A stretch of DNA of 64,000 bases. It comes from Vibrio pomeroyi. Lineage in GTDB: Bacteria; Pseudomonadota; Gammaproteobacteria; Enterobacterales; Vibrionaceae. Every line of letters begins with the position of its first letter. Within the stretch, counting starts at the first letter, position 1. Made by a program: the position numbers and the translations under genes. The notes beneath the pieces were generated by a model. That model was not told the DNA's origin, searched no databases, and saw only the letters and a program-made list of their open reading frames with translations. The stretch spans positions 1,426,001 to 1,490,000 of the forward strand of contig CP090855.1 in the NCBI GenBank assembly GCA_041879425.1. Reading direction: 5' to 3'. Below are positions 1 through 7,010 of the stretch, piece by piece.

Positions 1-2
1 TA

Positions 3-173
3 ATTTTACCAAGGACTGAAACGGAGAATGAAGTTGAAGAACATGTTTCATCATATGAACCCATCGATGAACTTGAGGAATACCGAGTGCTTTCTCAAAA
101 GCGTATACCAAAATATTGTAGCGATCTAAATGAGATGTACGGTGTTCGTTTGAAAGACTGTATGCATATGTAG
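3..173 (+). CDS. C-terminal end of an unidentified protein (partial)
   Basis: An open frame enters from the left edge and ends at TAG 171-173, giving 56 residues. The peptide is acidic in its first half (several Glu after the start of the window) and ends in Asp-Cys-Met-His-Met. No family is recognised. The frame is open from the first possible codon and the next gene follows in the same direction, so it is best read as the tail of a gene that starts outside the window. A chance open frame of this length cannot be excluded. Confidence 0.45.
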   Translation: MLPRTETENEVEEHVSSYEPIDELEEYRVLSQKRIPKYCSDLNEMYGVRLKDCMHM

Positions 174-249
174 TTCCGTATAAGGTACTTGATATGAATC
201 TCTACCCGTGGCATTTTTTGTTCCAAATTGACTTTAATTAGGACAGAAA

Positions 250-489
250 ATGGAAGAGGTGATAGTCGCGTATTTTAGGGCGTTAAGCGCGTTCTTCAGA
301 TATATGTTTCAGTCGCTAGTGATTGAATTTATTGGTTACGGTTCTGGCTGGATAGTCTGTAAGGTATTCACTTTAGGGCGCTTCCCTTCATTGATTCCAA
401 CTGAAAAAGAACGAACCAGAATCTCTTATATCGGAGTAATTAGCATCGCGCTATTTCTGTTAGCTATCGGTGTGTTCAATAGTTTTTAA
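250..489 (+). CDS. Small membrane protein, unknown
   Basis: A 79-residue protein with two predicted membrane segments, one around residues 20-40 (FQSLVIEFIGYGSGWIVCKV) and one at the C-terminus around residues 57-77 (YIGVISIALFLLAIGVF). A short basic/charged loop (TEKERTR) lies between them, so both ends probably sit on the same side of the membrane. An AGGACAG-like ribosome binding site lies about 6 bases before the ATG. No domain is recognised. The gene is followed 31 bp later by the GrpB-like gene in the same orientation and may share its transcript. Confidence 0.55.
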   Translation: MEEVIVAYFRALSAFFRYMFQSLVIEFIGYGSGWIVCKVFTLGRFPSLIPTEKERTRISYIGVISIALFLLAIGVFNSF

Positions 490-520
490 TGCTCAGAGCC
501 AGCCATAGAAGTGAGTAAGT

Positions 521-994
521 ATGAAGTTCTACCCTGCTGAACAATACCAAACTGCTTGTCATGAGAAGTTTGCTCGATATGAGCGTGACATCAGAAAGCT
601 GATACCTAATACGAGAGTCGAGCATGTCGGCGCCTCTTCGATTCCATCGGCAGTATCTAAAGGCGACTTGGATATCTCCGTAGGTGTTGAGCTTGGCGAA
701 CTTGAGGATGTTATAGGGAGGCTAACAACACTCGGCTTTAAAGAGAAACTCGATACCTTAAGAACACCCGAACTTTGTATGTTGGAATCTACATCTTCTG
801 ATGATGTGGCGTTGCAAGTAGTCGCCAATGGTTCTGAGTTTGAATGCTTTCTAACGTTTCGCGACAAGCTACGTGCAACCCCTGCCTTAGTTGAGCAATA
901 CAATGCCCTCAAAGTGTCTTGTGAAGGTTGGCCGCAAGAAGAGTACCGTGAAAAGAAAGCGGATTTCATTGAGCATGTATTGGGGCTGAAATAA
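521..994 (+). CDS. GrpB family protein (UPF0157, nucleotidyltransferase-like fold)
   Basis: The 157-residue protein has the family signature VEHVGASSIP near residue 35, followed by the acidic KGDLDISV motif around residues 48-55. That arrangement (Gly-Ser-Ser/Ser-Ser-x-Pro then Asp-x-Asp) is the nucleotidyltransferase-like active-site pattern of GrpB/UPF0157 proteins. The C-terminal part ends with a KADFIEHVLGL helix, as is common in the family. Size fits a free-standing GrpB domain (about 160-180 residues). Molecular function is not established for most members. No operon partner of known role is adjacent. Confidence 0.85.
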   Translation: MKFYPAEQYQTACHEKFARYERDIRKLIPNTRVEHVGASSIPSAVSKGDLDISVGVELGELEDVIGRLTTLGFKEKLDTLRTPELCMLESTSSDDVALQVVANGSEFECFLTFRDKLRATPALVEQYNALKVSCEGWPQEEYREKKADFIEHVLGLK

Positions 995-1338
995 CAACTG
1001 TACCCCTAACATCTCATTTTTTAATTAACAAAAGTCTTATTAATACAGAGTGTTAAGCAAAGACAACGAGCTTCTGAAGATTTACCCTCTTAAATTTCCT
1101 TCAATACGTTTCAATAGCTTGTATTTACGCAATAAAGCTCACATAAACAAACCAACTCAAATATGAATTTATTTGTTTATGATATGTTTCTTGTGATTTT
1201 ATAAAGTTTGGTTTATCTATTGAACACAAAATATTTTCTTTCCGACTAGTTTCAAGATTTGTTTCTCAGTAAATCAACCAGCCGCTACCTGAAATCCATT
1301 CTCCTACGCTTATAACCATTTTTACCTTAGGAAAGGAC
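995..1338. other. 344-bp intergenic region, AT-rich
   Basis: No convincing gene is visible here. It holds a 9-bp inverted repeat, ATAAACAAA at 1143-1151 and TTTGTTTAT at 1172-1180, separated by 20 bp. This could be an operator or a weak hairpin; there is no clear T-tract after it. The region presumably contains the promoter of the RDD-domain gene that starts at 1339. Confidence 0.4.
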
Positions 1339-1842
1339 ATGTCTGAAGTAATAGAAAATACACACACAGTTGTACTCGCATCTCGATGGTCTCGCTTTTG
1401 GGCGTTTGTTATCGATGGCCTCATTTATGCGGCTGCTATGATTCCAGTTGCTTTATATACCAATTTGTTCGATCGAGCAGTTTCTAATGGAGCCGTTGAA
1501 CTACACGAACAAATAATGATGTTTATTTATGGCTGGGTGGTGTTCCTATTGTGTCATGGCTACTTACTGCAAAAAAAGGGACAAACGATCGGGAAAAATG
1601 TAATGGAAATTGCGATTGTTGATATGGACGGTAAGCAAATAGGACTGTTCAACATAGTGATCAAACGAATCTTACCTATGAGCATCTTTGTTTATATTCC
1701 TGTTATTGGTCAGTTTATATCGATTCTTAATTACCTGTTTGTTTTCCGCAAAAATAGACGCTGCTTGCATGATTTAATCGCAGGCACTCAGGTGGTTAGT
1801 GTGGCGGTACCTAGAAATCTAGATTTCAGTACTATCGAATAA
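1339..1842 (+). CDS. RDD family membrane protein
   Basis: The 167-residue protein begins with a soluble stretch and then the RDD hallmark SRWSRFWAFVIDGLIYAAA (Arg-x-x-x-x-x-Asp at residues about 18-27). A second membrane segment lies around residues 57-75 (IMMFIYGWVVFLLCHGYLL). The motif QKKGQTIGKNVMEIAIV at about residues 78-95 is the conserved central loop of RDD proteins (Gly-Gln-Thr-hydrophobic-Gly-Lys). The C-terminal RRCLHDLIAGT motif around residue 145 completes the family pattern. RDD proteins are poorly characterised; some have been linked to ion transport. AGGAAAGGAC precedes the ATG. A terminator follows, so this is probably a single-gene unit. Confidence 0.9.
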   Translation: MSEVIENTHTVVLASRWSRFWAFVIDGLIYAAAMIPVALYTNLFDRAVSNGAVELHEQIMMFIYGWVVFLLCHGYLLQKKGQTIGKNVMEIAIVDMDGKQIGLFNIVIKRILPMSIFVYIPVIGQFISILNYLFVFRKNRRCLHDLIAGTQVVSVAVPRNLDFSTIE

Positions 1843-1882
1843 TTCCAAAGTAAGCTTTGTCTCGGTAATTACATGCTCAAAT

Positions 1883-1917
1883 AAACAGCGCCAACGCCAA
1901 TTCTTGGTGCTGTTTTT
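1883..1917 (+). terminator. Rho-independent terminator after the RDD gene
   Basis: AAACAGCGCCAA (1883-1894) pairs with TTGGTGCTGTTT (1904-1915) with one G-T wobble, and a run of T follows. It lies 41 bp after the RDD stop codon. Confidence 0.85.
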
Positions 1918-1993
1918 ACTTTCCTCTTACACTCTTTTCTAATATCGAACCTAGTATCAAATTACTCTTTGTCATACAGGCAAGTAACTCATT

Positions 1994-2647
1994 ATGAAGC
2001 ACTTCTTCGATAGCGAACTCATGCTCTCTAGCTCCTTGAATTTCGTTTTGCTATCCCTTGGGCTAACGCTCCTCTTACATATTCCAATTTGGTGTGGATT
2101 CAACTTGAGCCGACGAAAATGGAAATTGATGGACTATTTGTGGCCGCTGCTCGCGGGTATCGGCATGCTAGGTGCAGTGTCTGAAATTCGGGCATCGGTA
2201 GCCGGTGATTGGGTTGAGACTGAACAAACCAGAGCAGTCACTATTTTAGAGTCGATTCAGCAGTTCTCTTTGGATAAATTAAGAAGCGACATCTGTACAG
2301 GTCAGCCATCTTTAGACTCTCACGGACAGCACCACGAGGCGTGCTTGTGGTATTTGAATACAGCTATCACTTTTAAAGATGTCGATTTCACTCTGTTGCC
2401 CAACGCCGCCGACTTCACGGTGCCTGCGCCTAGCGTGTCGCTGGTGGAAAGCGACGCCGTGTGGGTGAGCGGCATGCTAAGTCAGTATGAAAAACAGAAG
2501 AACCAATACATTAAAACCAGAGAAGCGCAGGTGAAGCAGCCACTAGAAAGCATCTTCTGGTATGTGAGCCCTTACTTAGTCTGTTTCGCAATTGCGTTGC
2601 GTTTGACGAAAGTCACCGCAGAGCTCAAATTAGATAAATGCGCGTAG
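1994..2647 (+). CDS. Membrane-anchored protein, unknown
   Basis: A 217-residue protein with hydrophobic segments at about residues 12-35 (SLNFVLLSLGLTLLLHIPIW) and 49-68 (LWPLLAGIGMLGAVSEIRAS) and a third near the C-terminus, about residues 190-206 (FWYVSPYLVCFAIALRL). The intervening ~120 residues are hydrophilic with two Cys (CTGQPS and EACLWY) and probably form a periplasmic domain. No family is recognised. The gene stands between a terminator and the MerR gene 36 bp downstream, which may share its transcript. Confidence 0.6.
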   Translation: MKHFFDSELMLSSSLNFVLLSLGLTLLLHIPIWCGFNLSRRKWKLMDYLWPLLAGIGMLGAVSEIRASVAGDWVETEQTRAVTILESIQQFSLDKLRSDICTGQPSLDSHGQHHEACLWYLNTAITFKDVDFTLLPNAADFTVPAPSVSLVESDAVWVSGMLSQYEKQKNQYIKTREAQVKQPLESIFWYVSPYLVCFAIALRLTKVTAELKLDKCA

Positions 2648-2683
2648 TTTGGTTTCTCAGTAATTATATAGAGAGGTGAAGTA

Positions 2684-3040
2684 ATGAATGTGAGTGAGTT
2701 TTCTCGGTTGGTGGATTTGTCTGCCCATACGCTTCGCTACTATGAAAAAATCGGCTTGCTGAAAAATATTCAACGAAACAGCAGCGGCCATCGAGTCTAT
2801 ACATCGAAAGACGTTACCTGGATTGAGTTTGTGAAGCGCTTGAAAGACACCGCAATGCCACTGGATGAGATTCTAGAATACGCAAAGCTGAGGGAGTTAG
2901 GGCCAGAATCGGCCTCACAGCGCCAAGCGTTACTTGAACAACATCAACAGAATCTGCGAGAGCATATCGAGGAACAACAAAAGCACTTGGCAGCCTTAGA
3001 GCAAAAAATTAGTTTGTATCGAGATGGAAAAGTCCGTTGA
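2684..3040 (+). CDS. MerR family transcriptional regulator
   Basis: The 118-residue protein has a MerR winged helix-turn-helix at the N-terminus (FSRLVDLSAHTLRYYEKIGLL, about residues 6-26) and RNSSGHRVYTSKDVTWIEFVKRLKDTAMPLDEI as wing and second helix pair. A coiled-coil dimerisation helix (QHQQNLREHIEEQQKHLAALEQKI) follows and the protein ends there. There are no conserved metal-binding Cys, so it belongs with the small MerR proteins of the NmlR/AdhR/YcfQ kind that sense electrophiles rather than metals (inference). The TGA stop overlaps a MerR-type promoter that drives the next gene, so that gene is its probable target. Confidence 0.92.
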   Translation: MNVSEFSRLVDLSAHTLRYYEKIGLLKNIQRNSSGHRVYTSKDVTWIEFVKRLKDTAMPLDEILEYAKLRELGPESASQRQALLEQHQQNLREHIEEQQKHLAALEQKISLYRDGKVR

Positions 3041-3067
3041 CTTAGAGTCGACTCTAACTTGTAAGGT
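3037..3067 (+). promoter_or_regulatory. MerR-type promoter with 19-bp spacer and palindromic operator
   Basis: TTGACT (3037-3042) acts as -35 and TAAGGT (3062-3067) as a weak -10, separated by 19 bp. The spacer carries the perfect palindrome TTAGAGTCGACTCTAA (3042-3057). An over-long spacer holding a dyad is the defining layout of MerR-activated promoters. It overlaps the merR stop codon and points at the gene at 3100. Confidence 0.8.
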
Positions 3068-3099
3068 GTTCCTGTAACCCTAAAAACAGGAACATTTCC

Positions 3100-3480
3100 A
3101 TGAAGCAATCACGTTTTGAAACTGGCTTAGAAAGACTGAATCATATCGATGGAGAAGCAGGGCAAAAGGTTATTGAAAGCCTGCAAGATATCTGCCCTGA
3201 TCTTGCTAAATATACGATCGAATATCCCTTTGGTGATATCTATTCACGCCCCGGTTTGGATTTGAAATCGCGAGAGATTGCGACCGTCGCCGCTCTCACT
3301 GCACTTGGCAATTGTGCGCCTCAGCTTAAGGTGCATTTGAATGCAGCGCTTAATGTCGGCTGCAGCGAGGAAGAGATCAAAGAAGTGATATTGCAGATGT
3401 CGGTCTATGTGGGATTCCCTTCAGCACTCAATGGCATGTTTGCTTTCAAGGAAGTGCTTACAGAGAGAAATACAGCCTAA
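3100..3480 (+). CDS. Carboxymuconolactone decarboxylase family protein (AhpD-like)
   Basis: The 126-residue protein matches the carboxymuconolactone decarboxylase (CMD) fold: YPFGDIYSRPGLDLKSREIATVAALTALGNCAPQLKVHLNAALNVGCSEEEIKEVILQMSVYVGFPSALNG. The segments LKSREIATVAALTA, QLKVHLNAALNVGCSEEEIKEV and YVGFPSALNG are the conserved helices. The family includes gamma-carboxymuconolactone decarboxylases and AhpD-type antioxidant proteins; the usual AhpD Cys-x-x-Cys pair is absent, with single Cys at NCAPQ and GCSEE. It lies directly behind the MerR promoter, so a role in handling a reactive small molecule sensed by the regulator is likely (inference). Confidence 0.88.
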   Translation: MKQSRFETGLERLNHIDGEAGQKVIESLQDICPDLAKYTIEYPFGDIYSRPGLDLKSREIATVAALTALGNCAPQLKVHLNAALNVGCSEEEIKEVILQMSVYVGFPSALNGMFAFKEVLTERNTA

Positions 3481-3502
3481 GATAAATAGAAAATATAGTC
3501 TG

Positions 3503-3543
3503 AAAAGGGAGCGCCGACTTTACTAAGTTGCGCTCCCTTTTTA
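3503..3543 (+). terminator. Rho-independent terminator
   Basis: AAAAGGGAGCGC (3503-3514) pairs perfectly with GCGCTCCCTTTT (3530-3541), and the T-run continues after the stem. It ends the MerR/CMD unit. The A-run on the left side means it can also act on the minus strand for the AEC gene. Confidence 0.9.
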
Positions 3544-3592
3544 TTGATTGGCTAAGTTTTAAAGGTCGTCCATCCGAGAGGTTCGTGGTTCT

Positions 3593-4400
3593 TTAAGACG
3601 ACAAAGACAGCGCGAACGACAGCAAGATAGGCAAGGTAACCACGCTCAGGAAATTGCCGAACAACACCATAGACGCAACTTTAGGTGGCTCTACATTGAA
3701 CCTTTCTGCGAACAGGTAGTTCATCACGGCAGGTGGCAGCATGGTGAACAGCACCATCATTTGTAGGTGCAGCGTTGGCAACGGAATAAAGAAGTAGATG
3801 ATGGTAAAGGCGATGGCGCCAGTAAACAGCGATTGAGCGGTGCACAACAAGCCGACTTTTAATCCGCTTAGCCTTAAGTTGACCATTTGCGAACCCAGCG
3901 ATAGCAGCATGATAGGGACGGCCGCTTGCCCAAGCAGCGAAGTGGCTTCGTAGATTGGGTTCCACACCGCAATGCCAGACAGGTTCAACGTCATCGCTAA
4001 TGCGGCGGCTAAGAATGTTGGCATTTTGAGGATCTGCTTGATCGGATTACCTTCGCTTAGTAGCGCCAAACCAACACTAATGTGCACACACGCCGATACC
4101 ACAAATAGTAATACCGCAGGAGCTAACGCACTCTCGCCAAAGGTATAGGTGAACAGGGGAATAGCGAGGTTGCCACTGTTGCGGAACATGTGTGGCGGCG
4201 CCCAAGCTTTGAAGTTGAGCTTAAACAGCTTACAGATCGGAATCATCAACAAAGCTGGCACTAATACCGCGACCAAAGAGGCGGAGATGAGTGGCAACTG
4301 TTCGGTGTCGAGCGGCATAGTAGTCAGCGATGCAAACACCAAAGCCAGCACTGGCGAGTGCAAAAACGGGAAACAGAATGCTGACGACCTGTTCGAACAT
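3593..4400 (-). pseudogene. AEC (auxin efflux carrier) family transporter, broken near the 5' end
   Basis: An intact reading frame of 256 codons (TTG at 4363 to 3593) encodes the C-terminal ~85% of an AEC-family permease (SLTTMPL, PPHMFRNSGNLAIPLF, then several membrane helices). The expected N-terminus, MFEQVVSILFPVFALASAGFG, is present upstream in another frame, starting at ATG 4400-4398 with an AAAGGA ribosome binding site. The two frames meet at GGCTTTGGTGTT, which reads Gly-Phe-Gly-Val in one frame and Ala-Leu-Val-Phe in the other. That suggests loss of about 30 codons with a frame change between short repeats. AEC proteins are usually around 300-320 residues. Translation from the internal TTG might give a truncated product, but loss of the first helix makes function doubtful. 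Confidence 0.7.
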
Positions 4401-4574
4401 AGAATTCCTTTCTAGATTGAGTGCTTCCATTTAGCTGAGAAACGAATGTTTTAGAGAGACGCTAAAGTGAAGTATGAAGTTGAAATGTATAAACATTAAC
4501 CTATCAATATAATGACTTGGCGTCACCGAAGATCGTTGTTTGTGAACGGTTAATTTATATTTCTTTGAATGAAG

Positions 4575-4610
4575 CACAAAAAAGACCAGTGGCATCAGAA
4601 ACTGGTCTTT
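4575..4610 (-). terminator. Rho-independent terminator after guaD
   Basis: AAAGACCAGT (4581-4590) pairs perfectly with ACTGGTCTTT (4601-4610) across a 10-base loop. Read on the minus strand, a T-run follows the stem. It lies about 80 bp beyond the guaD stop, separating that operon from the AEC gene. Confidence 0.88.
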
Positions 4611-4687
4611 CAAGGCTAGATAAATCTGGACGGATTTTTAATTAACGACGGCTGCCGCTGTCTAGCGATTGTTACTCGGTTTTCAGT

Positions 4688-6022
4688 CTAGCTAACGAGC
4701 TTTTTGTAATCTTTGAAATTCACGTCGTAGGCTTTCTCACCGTAGATGTAAGTCTCGCTGACGGTTCTGTCGTCACCCAAGCTCATTAGTACAAAGAGTT
4801 TTTCTTCAAGCTTGGTCGCTTGTTCCATTCTGAAGCGCATCAGTTGTGTCGCGTGCAGATCCAGTACCACGAAGTCGGCTTCTTTGCCTACTTCTAAGTT
4901 ACCGATTTTATCTTCTAAATGCAGAGAGCGTGCGCCACCTAAAGTTGCCAAAAACAGCGATTTAGCAGGGTGAAGTTTCTCTTGTTGAAGCTGCATGATT
5001 TTGTACGCTTCGCTCATGGTTTGCAGAATCGAGAAGCTGGTACCAGCGCCAACGTCTGTTCCCATTCCAACACGAATACCGTGCTCTTCCATTTTTGGTA
5101 GCTTAAATAAGCCAGAGCCCAAAAACAGGTTGGAAGTAGGGCAGAAGGCGATTGCAGAATCGGTATCCGCTAGGCGTTTGCATTCGCAGTCTGATAGGTG
5201 AATACCGTGTGCAAATACTGAACGCTTATGCAGCAAGCCATAGTGGTCATACACATCTAAATAGCTGTCGCGTTCTGGGAACAATTCTAGAACCCAGTCG
5301 ATCTCTTTCTTGTTTTCAGAAAGGTGGGTGTGCATGTACACATCAGGGTATTCTTCTAATAGCTTACCAACCGTCGCCAACTGTTCTGGCGTACTGGTTG
5401 GTGCAAAACGTGGCGTTACTGCGTAGTGTAAGCGACCGCGATTATGCCATTTCTCGATGAGTTCTTTTGAATCTTCATAGCCAGATTCAGGAGTGTCGGT
5501 GAGGTAATCGGGCGCATTGCGATCCATCAAAACCTTACCTGCGATCATACGTAGGTTACGTTTCTCAGCTTCTTCAAAGAACACGTTGACTGACTCTTTG
5601 TGTACGGTGCCGAACACGAGTGCTGTCGTGGTGCCGTTGCTCGCCAGTTCGTCTAGAAATAGCTTCGCCACTTTGTGCGCGTAGACTGGGTTTTTGAAAC
5701 GTTTCTCTTCTGGGAAGGTGTAGTTCTCTAACCAATCAAGTAGCTGCTCACCGTAAGACGCGATCATCCCCGTTTGAGGGTAGTGGATGTGCGTATCAAT
5801 AAAACCAGAGGTGATCAGTTTGTCTTTGTATTCTTTTACTTCGAGTGTTTTAGGCTGACGTGCCAATACGTCATCGGCATGGCCTAAATCGACGATGTGG
5901 CCATTCTCAACCACTAAAACACCGTCTTCAAAATAGTCGTAAGACTCATCGATACCGACGTCTTTTGGGTCGGCTACGCTGTGTAAAATACTGGCGCGAT
6001 AAGCTTTGCGTTGCGTTGTCAT
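4688..6022 (-). CDS. guaD: Guanine deaminase
   Basis: The 444-residue amidohydrolase converts guanine to xanthine and ammonia in the cytoplasm. Seen in the sequence: the metal-binding THIHYPQTGMIASYGEQLL segment around residue 77, the family signature LLDWLENYTFPEE, MHTHLSE around residue 220, FAHGIHL near residue 270, and MGTDVGAGTSFS around residue 322, which holds the metal-ligand Asp. Length fits the family (about 430-460). The ATG at 6022 has an AAGGA ribosome binding site. It is the last gene of the xdhA-xdhB-xdhC-guaD series, 59 bp after xdhC, so its product xanthine feeds the dehydrogenase encoded upstream. Confidence 0.95.
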   Translation of the reverse strand: MTTQRKAYRASILHSVADPKDVGIDESYDYFEDGVLVVENGHIVDLGHADDVLARQPKTLEVKEYKDKLITSGFIDTHIHYPQTGMIASYGEQLLDWLENYTFPEEKRFKNPVYAHKVAKLFLDELASNGTTTALVFGTVHKESVNVFFEEAEKRNLRMIAGKVLMDRNAPDYLTDTPESGYEDSKELIEKWHNRGRLHYAVTPRFAPTSTPEQLATVGKLLEEYPDVYMHTHLSENKKEIDWVLELFPERDSYLDVYDHYGLLHKRSVFAHGIHLSDCECKRLADTDSAIAFCPTSNLFLGSGLFKLPKMEEHGIRVGMGTDVGAGTSFSILQTMSEAYKIMQLQQEKLHPAKSLFLATLGGARSLHLEDKIGNLEVGKEADFVVLDLHATQLMRFRMEQATKLEEKLFVLMSLGDDRTVSETYIYGEKAYDVNFKDYKKLVS

Positions 6023-6081
6023 GTTTACTTCCTTTTAATGACTTCAGCGACGTTATGGCCACTGAAGCTTTGCGACTTGTA

Positions 6082-6963
6082 TTAGGCGATCTTCTCTTCC
6101 AATGGTGGTTCGCCTACATCGCTTGGTTGACTGTGTTGATCGGTCAAATCCTGATTTCGATATTGTTTGGTTGGGCGCTTTTGTTCAAGCGCTTGGCCTT
6201 GATAGTGTGCGATCAGTTCACCCGCAACCGATACCGCAATTTCGGCAGGATGTTTGCCATTCACAGCGCTAATACCAATCGGGCAAATCATGGTTTCGAT
6301 TTGTTCTTGGCTGTAGCCACGTTGCTCTAAGCGGAAGTCGAACTTCTTACGCTTAGTGAGCGAGCCGATCATGCCGAAGTAACGGCTGTCTTCACGGTCG
6401 ATAATGGCTTTAGTTAAGTCGAAATCAAGCTGGTGGTTATGCGTCATCACAAGGTAATAGCTGTTCGGCGGCATGTGTTTCACTTCTCCGACTGGATCGT
6501 CTGAGACAAGCTTTTTCACACCGTGCGGTAGCGTTTCAGGGAACACTTCTTCACGTTCATCAATCCAGGTCACACGGAAGGGTAGGGTCGCAACAATGTG
6601 CAGCAGCGCTTTGGCAACGTGGCCAGCGCCAAACAGCACAAGGTGATTCTGTTGAGTGCCTATTGGTTCAAAGCTCAATGTAGCCATACCACCACAACAT
6701 TGGCCTAAACGAGCACCTAGGTTGAAGCGTTCCACTTTGAGTGATTTTTCGCTGGCAATCAGCATTTCGCGCGCCATTTTAGTGGCCACATGTTCAAGGT
6801 GACCACCACCAATCGTAGCGATGATTCGGTCACGAGTGACAAGCATCTTGGTACCCGCATCGCGCGGCACTGAGCCTCTGTCTTCAAGCACTGTCACCAT
6901 CACACATGGCTCGTAGTTCTCTTCCAGTTTTGCCAGTTCGTGAATCCAATTATCCTTAAACAT
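6082..6963 (-). CDS. xdhC: Xanthine dehydrogenase accessory protein XdhC
   Basis: XdhC binds and sulfurates the molybdenum cofactor and inserts it into the XdhB subunit; it is not part of the final enzyme. The 293-residue protein has the N-terminal XdhC/CoxI domain (CVMVTVLEDRGSVPRDAGTKML, residues about 20-41, and TIGGGHLEHVA), then a Rossmann-like domain beginning VLFGAGHVAKALLHI near residue 128. GMIGSLTKRKKF near residue 215 and CPIGISAVNGKHPAEIAVSVA near residue 245 are typical. AGGAGG lies close upstream of the ATG. It is 47 bp downstream of xdhB. The last ~20 residues are acidic and variable. Confidence 0.95.
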   Translation of the reverse strand: MFKDNWIHELAKLEENYEPCVMVTVLEDRGSVPRDAGTKMLVTRDRIIATIGGGHLEHVATKMAREMLIASEKSLKVERFNLGARLGQCCGGMATLSFEPIGTQQNHLVLFGAGHVAKALLHIVATLPFRVTWIDEREEVFPETLPHGVKKLVSDDPVGEVKHMPPNSYYLVMTHNHQLDFDLTKAIIDREDSRYFGMIGSLTKRKKFDFRLEQRGYSQEQIETMICPIGISAVNGKHPAEIAVSVAGELIAHYQGQALEQKRPTKQYRNQDLTDQHSQPSDVGEPPLEEKIA

Positions 6964-7010
6964 ATGTCCTCCTAAATCCCTTTTATGCTTCCCTAGCTGT
7001 TCATTACGCC

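Noticed and set aside
4431..4613. 60-codon minus-strand frame before the AEC gene
   Set aside because: It overlaps the guaD terminator hairpin and has no support beyond being open.
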